Of a stretch of 64,000 nt of DNA, positions 36,095 to 48,059 are shown in pieces; the stretch's first letter is position 1; each line of letters opens with the position of its first letter. Under the pieces are notes generated by a model that was given only the letters and a program-made list of their open reading frames with translations, searched no databases and was not told the DNA's origin. The stretch lies in the NCBI RefSeq assembly GCF_002099425.1, contig NW_018343973.1, positions 8,802,501 to 8,866,500 on the forward strand. Reading direction: 5' to 3'. This stretch comes from Phascolarctos cinereus (Eukaryota; Chordata; Mammalia; Diprotodontia; Phascolarctidae). The translations under genes were made by a program, and so were the position numbers.

Positions 36095-36360
36095 GGTCTC
36101 TCTCTGAATCCAGGGCCATCTCCAGTTGTCCTGACATATGTCATGCCACTGGACTCAGATAACCCTGAAGGAGAGAGTGAGGCTGGGGACTTTGCACAGC
36201 CCTGCTTCACTTAAATCCAACTCGCTGTTGCAAGTCAAGACATCTCCCTCCTGATGTCATTGATCCTCTTTGAGAATGAAGGACAAATGACAACAGCCCT
36301 TTAACACAGGCCTGGTACCTAGTTGGTGCTTACTAAATGCTTATTCACTGACTGATACCA
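36095..36360 (+). repeat. Unclassified marsupial-type repeat plus L2-like end
   Basis: The part up to about 36300 (GGCCATCTCCAGTTGTCCTG ... GAGAATGAAGGACAAATGAC) looks like the 3' part of a dispersed marsupial repeat, perhaps RTE- or SINE-related. 36301-36358 is an L2-like end (GGTGCTTACTAAATGCTTAT). Confidence 0.5.
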
Positions 36361-36384
36361 GAGAAGAATGACATCAGTGGGCTT

Positions 36385-37183
36385 AAGGAAAGAGTAGATC
36401 AGTAATCCATTGTTGGTGGAGTTATGAAATGATCCAATTATTTTGGAGAGCAATTTGAAACTGTGCCCAAAGGGCTATAAAAATGTGTATACCCTTTGAC
36501 CTAGCAATAGTACTTCTAGGGCTGTATCCCAGAGAGATCATACAAATGTGAAAAAGGACCCACATGTACAAAAATATTTACAGAAGCTCTTTTTGTGCTG
36601 GCAAAGAATTGGAAATTGATGCCCATCAATTGGGGGAGGGCTGAACAAGTTGTGGTATATGAATATAATTGAATACTATTGTGCTATCAGAAATGATGAA
36701 CAGGTTGACTTCAGAAAAACCTGGAAAGACTTGTATGGTCTGATGCTGAGTGAAGTGAGCAGAATCAGGAGAAGGTTGTACACAGCCACGTTGTACAATG
36801 ACTAATACTGATAGACTTAATCCTTCTCAGTAAGACAAGGATCTAAGACATCTCCAAAGGCCTCATGATGGAAAAATGCTATCCAGAAAGAAGAAAGAAC
36901 TATGGAGTTTGAATGCAGATTGAAGCATACAATTTGCAATTTTTTTTTCTTCTGTTGTGTTTTGTTTCCTCTTTCTTGTGGTTCCTCCTAGTGGTTCTAA
37001 TTCTTACTTACAACATCACTAATGTGAAAATATGTTTAATAGGAAATGTATATGTACAGCCTATATCAAATTGCATGATGTCTTGGGGAGGGAGATGTGA
37101 AGCGAGGGGTAGGAAAATTTAAAACTCAAAAGCTTATGGAAGTGACTGTAGATAATTCAGAATATTTTAATTAAAAAGTAGAT
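36385..37183 (+). mobile_element. L1 3' end (ORF2 C-terminus and 3' UTR)
   Basis: AATCCATTGTTGGTGGAGTT, TTTGACCTAGCAATAGTACT, GGGCTGTATCCCAGAGAGAT and GGAAAGACTTGTATGG match the end of L1 ORF2. The 3' UTR ends AAAACTCAAAAGCTTATGGA then an A-rich tail near 37178. It is strongly 5'-truncated or forms the end of the composite insertion that starts at 33113. Confidence 0.85.
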
Positions 37184-37312
37184 AAAGAACTGAGGCAAAC
37201 AGGATTAAGTGGCTTGCCCAGGATAGTATAGTTAATAAATGTCTGAGAACACATTTGAACTCAAGAAAAATGTCTTTCTGACTTCAGACCCAACACTGTA
37301 TGTACTGTGTCC

Positions 37313-38544
37313 CATTCCCACATCGACTATATCCAAAAAAATATGTCTTATTCTGCATATTGAATCTATTGAGCCTTTTGTCAGGAGGAGGGTATAATTC
37401 TATCATTGGGCCTCTGGAATCACGAATAGTCATTATGAACAGTCTTTTAAAATTGTTGGTTTCTACATTATTGCAGTTATTGTATAATTCTGATATCTAC
37501 TTATTTCACTCACATATCTATCCATATGAATATTGACAGGTTTCTCAGAAACCAACCCTGTCATCAGTTTTTTTCTGACAAAATAGTATCCATTATATTC
37601 ATATACCATCATTTATTTGGCCATTCACTACTTAGTTGGCACCCACTTAGTTTCCAATTCCTTGCCATCATCAATGCTCTATTTTTGTACATCTGTGGCC
37701 TTTTTTTGCTTTCCTTGATCTCTAGTACACAGGCCTAATAATGCCATTGATGAGGCAAGTATGTAACTGTTTAGTGACTTTTTGAACAGAGTCGCAAATT
37801 GCTTCTTGGAATGATGTAACAAAATTCAGAGCACCACCAACCATGTTTTACTGTACCTGTTTATTACAGCTCCTACATTTGTCATTTTCCCTTTTTTGTC
37901 AGCTTTATCAATCTAATTGGTGTTAGACATTACCCACTATAATTTATCCTGAAAATATGTGAATAGCCAATGCTCATGTCTTGAAAGAAGTAGCAGACTA
38001 TTATCCCTTTGAATTTCATCTTTTCTGAGGCTTATGGACAGTTAGTATTTTCTGTCTCTTCAGAACAAGAATATAAGCTCTGCACTTGAATGTTCTCAAA
38101 GAAATATTCTTGAAAAGGAAAGAAGAAAAAGGAGAGATACAGTTAAGCTTGACATTTGGTTATCATACATGAAGACCATTAAAACAGAATTAAAATGAAG
38201 GAGGGTTTATAACAATTATTGTGGTGAGAGGAATAGAATATTAATTATAGAAAAATAGTAATATTGTCTTATTAATGGGAAGTCTCAGACAAGATTAGCT
38301 AGGATAAATTTATAGTGGACTCAGTTGGTATGATTTCATGATTTCATTCACTTTCATCAGGCAACAAATAAGTAGGCCAGGGGGAAGCATATGGTGGAAG
38401 TAAGTAGGGCTGGTGTTTGGCAACATATGAAAGGTAATAGAATAAGTGAATAAGAGATTCAAGAAGATAATGTCAAGTTGAACTAGTGAATTCACCAAGG
38501 GCTTGGGATCAGGAAGAGTGTAAAAGGTAGTTGGAGGAAAGGCA
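37313..38544. other. Unassigned, possibly worn L1
   Basis: 37380-37740 has phrases such as CCATTCACTACTTAGTTGGC and TTGCCATCATCAATGCTCTA, reminiscent of the reverse of an L1 ORF2/3' region but too diverged to assign. Nothing else is recognised. Confidence 0.35.
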
Positions 38545-39080
38545 ATCACCTTAGTCAGTCAATTAACACTTATTAAATGTCTATTATGTTGCAGACCTGT
38601 GCTTTAGGAAAATCATTTTGACAGCTAAGTGGAATATATACTATAGTGAGGAGAGACATGTCAGAGAAACAGACCAATAGGCTGTTGCAGTAGACCAAAC
38701 ACAAGGAGATGAGAGTTTATATCAGTGTAGACGCAGTGGCAAAGGAAAGATGAGGGTATATGTGAGAGTTATTATGAAGTTAAAACCAAGAGGCTTTGGC
38801 AGTATATTATCTATGGGGCTGAGGTATGAAAGAGAATGTGAAATTGAGGAAAGCATTGGGGTTAGATAACCAAGTGAAATAGAATAAATGGAAAATAAAA
38901 GATGGCCTAGAACTGAGCTCTATGGTGACACTCATGCTTATTGGGAATGACCTGGATGGATATCCAAAAAAAAAAAAAAGATTGTGGGGTCGGGAGAAGC
39001 AGTCAAATGAAAAAGACAAGAACTAGGAGCCAATGGTGTAATGAAACCTAGAAATAATAAGATAAGATTGTGTGATGGAA
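38545..39080 (+). mobile_element. Old L3/CR1-like repeat
   Basis: GACCTGTGCTTTAGGAAAAT, CATTTTGACAGCTAAGTGGA, ATAGGCTGTTGCAGTAGACC and AGAGGCTTTGGCAGTATATT are in the order of an ancient mammalian LINE-like repeat. The family name is tentative. Confidence 0.5.
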
Positions 39081-40301
39081 GAATTGGAGGTCATTATGAA
39101 AATAAAGTTTAAGATTAGGAGTAAAACATAGAAGAGATGACATTATGATAAATTTAAGGCAAATTTTTCAGAAAGCAATGGACATTGACGACCTACCTCA
39201 TTAATTAAATGAATTCTCAGTACCATCCCAGAATATAACTAAACCTGAGTAACTTATTTTCTCCAAAGCTTCTAAATCTTTCTCACTCCCAAGATCTCTA
39301 TTCTTTTTTTAACTATAAATTTATTTATTTATAGTATTCAACATTCACTTCCACAAGTTTTTGAGTTCCAAATTTCTCCCCCTCCCCCCACCCCAAGATG
39401 GCATGCATTCTGGATACCCCTTTCCCTAGTCTGCCTTCTCTTCTATCTCTCCCCCTCCCTTCTCTTATCTCCTTCCCCTTCTATTTTCCTGTAGGGCAGG
39501 ATAGACTTCTGTACCCCATTTCCTGTATTTCTTATTTTCCAGTTGCATGTGAAAACTTTTTTGTAAAACATGTGTTTTTAAAACTTTGAGTTCCAAATTT
39601 TCTCCCTTCCTCCCTCCCCACCCACCCTCACTGAAAAAGCAAGCAACTCAATATAGGTTGTACATGTGCAGTTATGCAAAACACTTCCTTAGTAGACATG
39701 TTGTGAAAAACTAACTCTATTTCCCTTAATCCTATCCTGCCCTCCCATTTATTCTATTCTTTCTTTTGACCCTGTCCCTCCTCAGAAGTATTTGCTTCTG
39801 ATTACCCTCTTTCCCAATCTGCCCTCCTCTCTATCATCCCCCTGCTCTCTTGTCCCCTTCTCCCCCTATTTTCCTGTAGGGTAAGACAGATTTCCATACC
39901 CAATTGAATGTGTATGTTATTCTCCCTTAAGCCAAATCCTATGAGAATAAGATTCCCTCATTCCCTCTCACCTTCCCCTGTTTCCCCTCCACTGTGAGAG
40001 ACTTTTCTTTTCTGTTTTTTTTGTAAGATACTTTACCCCATTCTACCTCTCCCTTTCTTCTCCAAGTATCATCCTCTCTCATCCCTTAATTTTATTCTCC
40101 AGATATGACTCCTTAATCTTCAACTCACCCTGCGCTCCCTATCTATCTATCTATATATACATATATATAATTTTTTTCCTTCAACTACCCTAATACTGAC
40201 AAAGTTCTCATGAGTTACAAATATCATCTTTCCATGCAGGAATGTAAACAGTTCAATCTTAATAAGTCTCTTATGATTTCTCTTTCCTGTTTACCTCTTC
40301 A

Positions 40302-41365
40302 TGTTCCACTTGAGTCCTGTATTTGAAAGTCAAATTTTCTATTTAGCTCTGGTCTTTTCATCAGAATGCTTGAAAGTCCTCTATTTCACTGAATGACCAT
40401 TTTTTCCCTGAAGGATTATACTCAGTTTTGCTGGTAGGTGATTCTTGGTTGTAATCCTATCTCCTTTGCCCTCCGGAATATTATATTCCATGCCCTGGGT
40501 CCTTTAATGTAGAAGCTGCTAAATCTTGTGTTATCCTGATTGTGTTTCCACAGTACTTGAATTGTTTCCTTCTGGCAGCTTGTAATATTTTCTCCTTGAC
40601 CTGGGAACTCTGGAATTTGGCTACAATATTCCTAGGAGTTTTCCTTTGGGGATCTCTTTCAGGAGGAGATCTGTGGATTCTTTCAATTTCTATTTTGCCC
40701 TCTGGTATATCAGGGCAGTTTTCCTTGATAATTTCTTGAAAGATGATGTCTAGGCTTTTTTTTGATCATGGCTTTCAGATAGTCCAATAATTTTTAAATT
40801 CTCTCTCCTGGATCTATTTTCCAGGTCAGTTGTTTTTCCAATGAGATATTTCACATTGTTTTCTAATTTTTCATTCTTTTGGATTTGTTTTACAGTGTCT
40901 TGATTTCTCATAAAGTCACTAGCTTCCAATTGCTCATTCTAATTTTTAAGGAAGTATTTTCTTCAGTAATTTTTGGACTTCCTTTTCCATTTGGCCAATT
41001 TTTCTTTTTAGGGCATTCTTCTCCTCATTGGCTTTTTGGACCTCTTTTGCCATTTGGGTTAGGCTATTTTTTAAGGTGTTATTTTCTTCAGTATTTTTTT
41101 GGGTCTCCTTTAGCAAGCTGTTGACTTGTTTTTCATGATTTTCTTGCATCACTCTCATTTCTCTTCCCAGTTTTTCCTCTACTTCCCTTACTTGCTTCTC
41201 AAAATCCCTTTTGAGCTCTTCCAAGGCCTGGGACTGATTCATATTTTCTTGGAGGCTTTGGATGTAGGAGCTTTGACTTTGTTGTCTTCTTCTGGTTGTA
41301 TATTTTGATCTTCTTTTTCACCAAAGTAAGATAATATAGTCTGACTTTTTGTACTGCTTGCTCAT
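40302..41365 (-). pseudogene. HAL1 ORF1 remnant, copy B
   Basis: L1-type ORF1 RNA-binding protein on the minus strand, start codon 41365-41363. The clean frame 41242-40946 reads MNQSQALEELKRDFEKQVRE and the same three 21-residue coiled-coil units as copy A (about 41098-40910). The RRM and C-terminal blocks follow in another frame up to an RPELNRKFDFQIQD end near 40310. A few frameshifts separate the blocks; the protein is close to complete but not open. Confidence 0.85.
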
Positions 41366-42200
41366 GATCAGCCAATTACTTGAGTTTTAAACTCTTTAAG
41401 GTAAGAGTCTGCTTCCAATGTGGAGAATGTATTGTCCCAAGCTTCAGGGGTTTGTATAGCAGTTTTCAGAGATACTTATAGGGACCTGTAAATTTTCAGT
41501 TCTTCCAAGGTGGTATGATAAGGGGCGAGGTGTTTACTCCTTTTTCCTGCCTGTGACCACAAGTATTCCTTTCTCTCTTGTAACTGTGAGGAGGGGTTTC
41601 TTTCTACAGCCACTGCAAGCTCCACCACGCCAGCGCTCCTCCTCACCTCAGCACCACCTCCCAGAACTGTGACCCAGATCCACACAGGGCAAACCAAGAG
41701 ATTCCTGCCTCAGCACTGGAAAAGAGATCCCTGCAATCCCTCTCTAGTCAGCCACTGGATTCCCCCTCAGTCTGTGGGCCAGAAGCTCGGGAAGCAGCTG
41801 CCCCCCCCCCAGGGCCACACTCTTGGGGAATGGAGCTGAAACCCCGCCTTCCTCTCTGAGCACTGACAGAAACAGACTTTTCCCACTGATCTTGTAAGTT
41901 GTCTTTGGCTTTCGTGAATTGAGGAGTCTGGAGAACTCCACAGCTGCCTGTGATTCAGTCCTCTGAGGCCTGCTTCAGGTTTGCTGCAGCCTGCATGCCC
42001 ACTCAGTGCTGCGCTGTGCTCCCAGCCTGGAGCAATACACCTTTCTGATCAATCATCCAGGTTGTCTTGGGCTGGAAATTTGTCTTTTTGTGGGTTCTGC
42101 TGCTTCAGAATTTTACAGCCATTTTTTATGAGTATTTGGAGGGGTTTGGGTGAGAGCTAAAGCAAGTCACTGCTTTCACTCCACCATCTTGGCTCTGCCC
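41366..42200 (-). promoter_or_regulatory. HAL1 5' UTR (probable internal promoter region), copy B
   Basis: GC-richer block between the element's 5' end and ORF1, homologous throughout to 13313-14164. L1-type elements place their RNA polymerase II promoter here. Activity is not shown by sequence. Confidence 0.45.
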
Positions 42201-42218
42201 CCCAAGATCTCTATTCTT

Positions 42219-43139
42219 AAAGTCTTAAATAAACATCAGTTTTGCTACTTATATGTTTTATTGTATTAGCAAATAATGATAAAAAAGAAACATGTTATGA
42301 TTTTCAATGTATCATGTTGTGTAATATTTACAGTTTAAATCACTATTCTGCTCCTCAGAAGCCAAAGAAGCTGTGGGGAAAAAATGCTGTCACCATTAAT
42401 TACACTAACTCCTCTTCAGCTCTAGAAACACAATCTTCTCAGGATGGTAATTCAAATATTTCAGGAATTATTTTCAAATATCTCTTCAAAAAAACAAGGA
42501 TTAATTCTAATTCTCTCAAAAGGTTTATTTAACATATTTCTGTTACAATTAACTCATTCAGTTTCATAGGAAAGATATTCCTCATCCTTTGTCTTGGTAT
42601 TTCACAGAGTCTCTCTAACCACAACAGTTAACTCCCTCCACAGAGGATCTAAAAGTAACTTTCTTTAAAATAACTGCAGGTGATGCATCTGTAGAGTGTT
42701 CTTTTTGGGTTTTTGTTACATAAATTTTTTAAAAAATAGAAATCATAATATATTTATAATGAAACATAGCAAAACAAAATATTTCCTTTATTAAAATAAG
42801 ATGTACTTATTTTATTTATCAAAATAAAATGGAATCATAAAGATTTTATTTTTTTTTGTTTATTGTTATTTGTCCATTTGTTTTTCCTAATGGGACATAG
42901 TCTTTCACCTTATGTGAAATGAGGATTTGAAGAATATTAATCTGGTAGACTAACATGGAATGTAAAGGACGATTAGGACTACAATAGGTAAAATCTGAAA
43001 TAACTAAGGAAACACTGGTTTGAGCTTCTGAACACATTGATTTTTTTAAGCAATGCATGCCAATCGCATACCAAATAGATACAGACTTGGCACTGTGCCC
43101 TGATACAGGAGAGGGAAGATTTTTAAGCATTGAAAAAAA
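42219..43139. other. AT-rich unassigned stretch
   Basis: The 96-residue frame at 42242-42532 has no homology I recognise. No repeat is assigned. Confidence 0.45.
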
Positions 43140-43700
43140 AAAACAATTAACAGGTTATAAAACAGGATCCAAGATTAGAGAATCTGCTTTCTAATTGGAG
43201 GAAATATTAGGGTTTTTCTTAGTTGAGAGAGGAAGAACAAATACGCATAATTCCTTGAAATTAGAAAAAGAGGTATCCCACTCCCAGCCAAATGTCTGTA
43301 TTCAATTAAAGGAGCAAGAAAACATACTGATTGAGTTTTCAAGTCCAGTTTTCAGATAAGACATATGGACATATGGGTTGTTTGAGATGTATAATTGTGA
43401 GAAAACTCTTTGCCTCAATCTTTGGATCTATCTGGGTTTCTGGTCAGCATGACATAGGCCCTTGGTTAAGGGTCTCTAAGCAATAAGTAGAGGTGGTCCA
43501 CTTCCCCAGCTATGCATTGCTGGGTTTAAACAATGCAATAAAGTTCTCATAGTTTCCAAAATTTCAATTTCTTTTCCACAAGAAATTAGACCAGAACCGT
43601 AATCAAATAGAAAGAGGACAGAGTTAGGTTAGCAATTGAGTCACAAGAGGGAGTCAGTGTGTTTCACTCAATTCCCCCATAGGTGAAGGTTGTTAAATTG
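43140..43700 (-). mobile_element. LTR fossil, same family as 26993-27728, minus strand
   Basis: Read on the minus strand, it follows the 27-kb LTR from TTGAGTGAAACACACTGACT through AGATCCAAAGATTGAGG and ATATGTCTTATCTGAAAACT to the 3' part near 43190. No retroviral genes adjoin. It faces the other copy over 16 kb, so the two are separate insertions. Confidence 0.55.
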
Positions 43701-44244
43701 CCTGAAAATTTACTGCAAAACTCAAGGGATAAGGATGTGCACTAGACTGGTAGAAGTAGACTTAGAAAAGATACCTTTGAAATAGCTTCCAAGGAAGACA
43801 TGATATAATTTTATCTGAAAGAGAGGAATGGTTCAGAAATAATGCTTTTGGCAAAACACAGGGAAGTTTGTAGGGGAAGTAACTTTCATGGGATTTTTTG
43901 GGGGGAGGCTGAGGGGTTAGGGAACAAAAGTAATTTCCAACCATCATATTTAAAACAGTGTAGAAAAATAAAAGAACCAGTCAGGAGACTACATGCAAGA
44001 GGAGAAATAGCTTTTGGACAAATTCTATAACCAGATTTAGCAATGTAACAGATAGAATTATAGTTGGAATTATAGTAAACGTCCTGTTCAATAGGAAAAA
44101 AAATAAACCCTTTACCTTTCATATTCTTAGAGACACAATGTATAAGTAGCAATAGAAAGAAAATAGACTTAATTAAATGTTTTGAACTTAGAATATGTGA
44201 GGAAATATTGAAAATTATAGGAACACAGATTAGTTAGAAAACAA
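43701..44244. other. No gene seen
   Basis: Unassigned sequence; overlapping short frames on both strands without homology. Confidence 0.45.
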
Positions 44245-45800
44245 AAAAGACTATAGATTGGATGAATAAAACTAAAAGCTGTTTCCTTGAAAATGCTTTC
44301 CTAGGAAAATCAATAAACTTTAGCTAACCTGATTAAAAAGAAGAGGAGGAAAATCAAATTACCAAAACAAAACAAACAGAAAAATGAACAAGAGGAAGTT
44401 GAAATATATACTGGAGAAATATCAGAATCTCCTATATGAATTTGTCAATAAGAATTTATTGAACATTCAGTATGTGTCAGGTATTAAATGTTCTTAATAC
44501 ATATGCAGGAAAGAAAAAAAAGTTAATTCTTCCCCTCAAGGAACTTACATTATAATGCTGAATAGTATCACATAAAAGGGAGTAGAAAAGCAGCTGGTTG
44601 GGGGAAAATGATACTTTCATAAGACCATGGAGACAAAATCCAGAGAATCATAAGAGAAGTTAACAGGAGAGTGAGGACACTTTCTCAAAGAGAAGAATCC
44701 TATAGGCATTCAATATTGGTGAAAGGTGCATGTATATGCAAGTACATGTCAGTAAAAATGAAAATTTTTTAAAAATGGAGGATATTCTATGTGGACTTCA
44801 AAACATCAAAACAGCTTCTGCACAATTTTACATAAAGAAATTAAACACATTCTGTAAACAAACTAACAAGAGTCTAGATAAAAAGTCCTATTCCAAATAT
44901 TTGTAGGTAAATTCTAATGAAATTTGAGTGGCAATTAAGTACCTTTATTATAAAATTTCCTCTCAAATGTTGAGAAAAAATGATTAAATCCCATTTATTA
45001 AAGAAATATAGTCTTAATACCTAAATGATAAAGGTGTAAAGTGATGAAATATGTGCTATCACTAATAAATATCAATACATTTCTATTCAAATCTTATTAA
45101 AAAATGGTTACTGAGTTTCTTTGTCACTTTCCAGTTACATGAATACAGCAATATAGCCAAATAATTATTCACTGTGATAAAGGTGGATTTGATTCAGGGA
45201 TGTAAGGATAGCTCAACATCAGGGAAACAACTAAATCATATTGAAATCAACCCCTAAACTCCAAGCTATATGATTATATTAATAGTTCCCCCCCAAAAAA
45301 AAACCTTTAAAGGGCACTTCTCTCATTTATCCTAAAAACCCTATAAACCATAGACATAAAATAGCCAATTTTAATGTGAGAAAAATATCTAAAACTGAAA
45401 TCAGCATTTTTCCAAAGAGTAAAAGCTTTTTTTCTTTGAATAAATATGGGGAAAAAAAGATTAACTCTTCCTCCAAAATTATTAAACATGATTTTGGAAA
45501 AGATAATGAAAGTAATAAGAAAAGACAGAAATTAGATAAATAAAAATAGCAAAAAAAAGGCAAAATTCTCCCTATTTACTAATGACATTAGTGTTTACTT
45601 AGAAAAAATCCACAGAATCACTTGAAACAAAATATCCTGTCAAGTAAAAGGCTACAAAATATGCTACTAAAATATTTAGTTTCCTATATAAGAATAATAA
45701 AATCCAAGAGTAAATAGCAATGAATTCAATTGAAGAAAAATTAAAAATGCATAAAATATTTGCATGTTGAGAGATTAAGGAAAATTTCAGTGTTGTACAG
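44245..45800 (+). mobile_element. Old L1 ORF2 remnant with older repeat inside
   Basis: 44260-44380 reads NKTKSCFLENAFLGKSINF-like text of the L1 segment before the reverse transcriptase. 45175-45290 corresponds to the GWFNIR-TINxID region. 45570-45780 has LFTNDISVYLEKIHRIT, the equivalent of the ADD active-site block but altered, and a GYKIC segment. 44440-44640 looks like an L2/L3-like insertion (AATAAGAATTTATTGAACAT, CCCTCAAGGAACTTACATTA). It is very worn. Confidence 0.55.
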
Positions 45801-45970
45801 CTAATTATAAAACATTCTTTAAAATAATGTTAAAAATATCAAATAATTGGGGATATATCCACCACTTATGTATCTGTCACACTGATATAATGAAAGTTAT
45901 AAAATTATGTAAATTAGTTTTAATTGTTTTAATTTTATGCATTCCAAACTATCCAAAAGATAATTTAAAT

Positions 45971-46315
45971 AGAAGATTCTCAAACTTTTTCATCATAGGA
46001 ACTGCTTATATTCTTTGAAAAATTATTGAGCTCATGGGATAGCTAAATGGTGCAGTGGATAGAGCACTGACCCCATGGAGTCAGGAGGATCTGAGTTCAA
46101 ATCTGACCTCAGACCAAATACTTGACCCTGGGCAAGTTACTTAACCCCAACTGCCTTAAAAAAATATTAAGGACCCCAAAGACCTTTTGTTTATATCAAT
46201 CATATCTATCAGTATTTGTCATATTAGACACTTTAAAAAGTCTTAGGATGATTATGAAAATAATTCTGACCTTGTGCATTCCCTGCATCCCCAGAAAATA
46301 CTTTGAGAACTTCTG
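45971..46315 (+). mobile_element. hAT-type DNA transposon remnant split by a SINE
   Basis: The ends form inverted repeats: AGAAGATTCTCAAAC at 45971-45985 and CTTTGAGAACTTCTG at 46301-46315. Inside, ATTATTGAG... GGACCCCAAAGACCTTTTGT matches a non-autonomous hAT-like family. The SINE at 46034-46164 interrupts it. The family is assigned from terminal pattern only. Confidence 0.6.
46034..46164 (+). mobile_element. tRNA-derived SINE with A-tail
   Basis: GATAGCTAAATGGTGCAGTG, GATAGAGCACTGACCCC, CTGGGCAAGTTACTTAACCC and a short A-tail. It sits inside the hAT remnant. Confidence 0.85.
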
Positions 46316-47605
46316 CTTTGTAGCATTAGATATATAATGATGAAACTGATATTGAGGTCTGGAATTAAAAGAGAAATAATTAAATATTTTAATATAAAGT
46401 AATAACCATCAACAAAATTTGGTACAATTTTAATAAATTAAAAGAAATAAATCAGTGCCACATATTAGATGAGGTTGAATAAGAAAGAAATGACTAATAA
46501 TCTACAGTTGAAAAAACATGAAAAAAGTTTGAGAATTCCTCATTTGACAAGAACTTCAAGGGTAATTGAAGGAAAAAAGTTTGGCAGAAATAAAATTTAG
46601 GGCAACACTTACATTGCATGTATAAGCTCTAAATGTATATGTGACGTGACTATTAAACATCATGGCATTAAAAAGAACAATATTAGTTATTTTTCACAAC
46701 TAACATGAAAGAAAAATTCATAACTAAACAAAGGACAGGAAGGATCACACAAGTTGAAACACATAATATGCATAAAATGTAATTGAAATGTTTTTCATGA
46801 AAAAGCAGCTTATGTGAGAAGACAGTTGTCAGGCAGACTTGTGTACATCTATAACACTTGTTACAGGGAAGCTGAGGCTTTTGGATAGCTTGAGCTCAGA
46901 AGTTCTGAGCTTAGGTGTGTAAGCAGTTTGGGTATTCACAGTAAATATAACACAATATAATAAGCCACAGATCATCATGCCACCAGGATTCTTAATAAGG
47001 GAAAAACTAGCCGAAAATTGATTAGGCCCTGAGAGAGCCATACAATTTCTTATATGGAATAACCATATAGAGAGAAGAAATTTATTTAGAAAGATGATGT
47101 AAAATTAAATATGTAAAATATATATTTTAAAGCAAAAAAAGGAGGAATTTGACTCATTTACTTATTTTTCATGGTGATAAAAACAACATTTAAGGCAAAG
47201 GACAAATAATTGAGAGGTGAAAAGGGCTGAAAACCTGTGAAGCCTCTGGTCTATAAGTTATAACTAAATAAAGCAACTAATTAAAGTAACAGGTAGCTGA
47301 CCCAAGGTACCTTATTGACAAGGAGTAATTCTTCACTGTTCTCAGAAAATGGTAGGTAACTTTACCTAGATTGTATTTTTTTTGTAACCAGCAAAGTTAT
47401 TCTTTTTTTCCAGGTTTATAAACATCTTGTGCAATGTTCTTGTGTGCCATTAAACTGATCTAAAACGTGCGTACTTATTTATGCAAAATCAGATTTTTAA
47501 AATTTTTTTTCTCCATTTCTCTTTATAGTAGTTTTTGAATTTACTAAAAAGCCAGTGTTTGTAATGGTGGAAATAAAATACTTTAAAGGAAGATGTGACC
47601 ACAAC
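46316..47605. other. AT-rich unassigned stretch
   Basis: No gene or clear repeat is recognised. Confidence 0.45.
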
Positions 47606-47868
47606 CGGGGCAACTGGGTGGCATGATGGGTAGAATGTCAGGCCTGTAGTCATGAATATTCATCTTCATGAATTCAGATCTGGCTTCAGACGTTTACTAG
47701 CCATGTGACCCTGGGCAAGTCACTTAACTCTGCCTCAGTTTCCTCATCTGTAAAATGAGCTGGAGAAGAAAATGGCAAACTGCTTCAGTATCTTTGCCAA
47801 AAAAAAAAAATATCAGATGGGGTCCTGAAGAGTCAAACATGACTGAATAATAGCAATAAACAAACACA
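47606..47868 (+). mobile_element. MAR1-type SINE, full length
   Basis: GGGGCAACTGGGTGGCATGA, AGCCATGTGACCCTGGGCAA, TCTGTAAAATGAGCTGGAGA and GAGTCAAACATGACTGAATA give head, body and RTE-like tail. Confidence 0.9.
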
Positions 47869-48059
47869 CCACCTCCTGCTGTATTTGGAAAGCATTACAT
47901 TCCTCTGTATCGGGAGGCAGTCATTTATTCTACCTTTCTGGGATATCTCTACATCAGCAAAAGCAATTTTACTCATCTCCTTACTTCCTCATTCTCCATA
48001 ATCTCCCTGTTGTTCAGGTCATATGTTTTTATTTCTGCTTTTGGCCTCCTCTGCTCAGA

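Larger units (their letters stand above)
32996..37312 (-). mobile_element. MAR1-type SINE split by a ~4.07-kb insertion
   Basis: The left part 32996-33112 (CAGTCATGTTTGACTCTTCA ... CCCTCTCCAGCTCATTTTAA) and right part 37184-37312 (GAACTGAGGCAAACAGGATT, TGGCTTGCCCAGGATAGTAT) are one minus-strand MAR1. The 10-bp AAAGAACTGA occurs at both junctions (33103-33112 and 37184-37193). It differs from the usual SINE text in the same way on both sides, so it is a target-site duplication. Confidence 0.85.
39288..42218 (-). mobile_element. HAL1 (half-L1) element, full length with 18-bp target duplication, copy B
   Basis: The 18-bp CCCAAGATCTCTATTCTT is present without mismatch at 39288-39305 and 42201-42218, framing a 2895-bp minus-strand element. 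From its 5' end it has a 5' UTR (42200-41366, GC-richer), ORF1 (from 41365), a spacer with TATC units (about 40140) and a 3' UTR ending near 39310 in an A-rich tail. There is no trace of ORF2. The perfect duplication and close match to copy A mark it as one of the youngest insertions in the window. Confidence 0.95.

Noticed and set aside
26993-43700. Reading the two related LTR fossils as the ends of one provirus
   Set aside because: They are on opposite strands and the DNA between them has no retroviral genes but many unrelated repeats.
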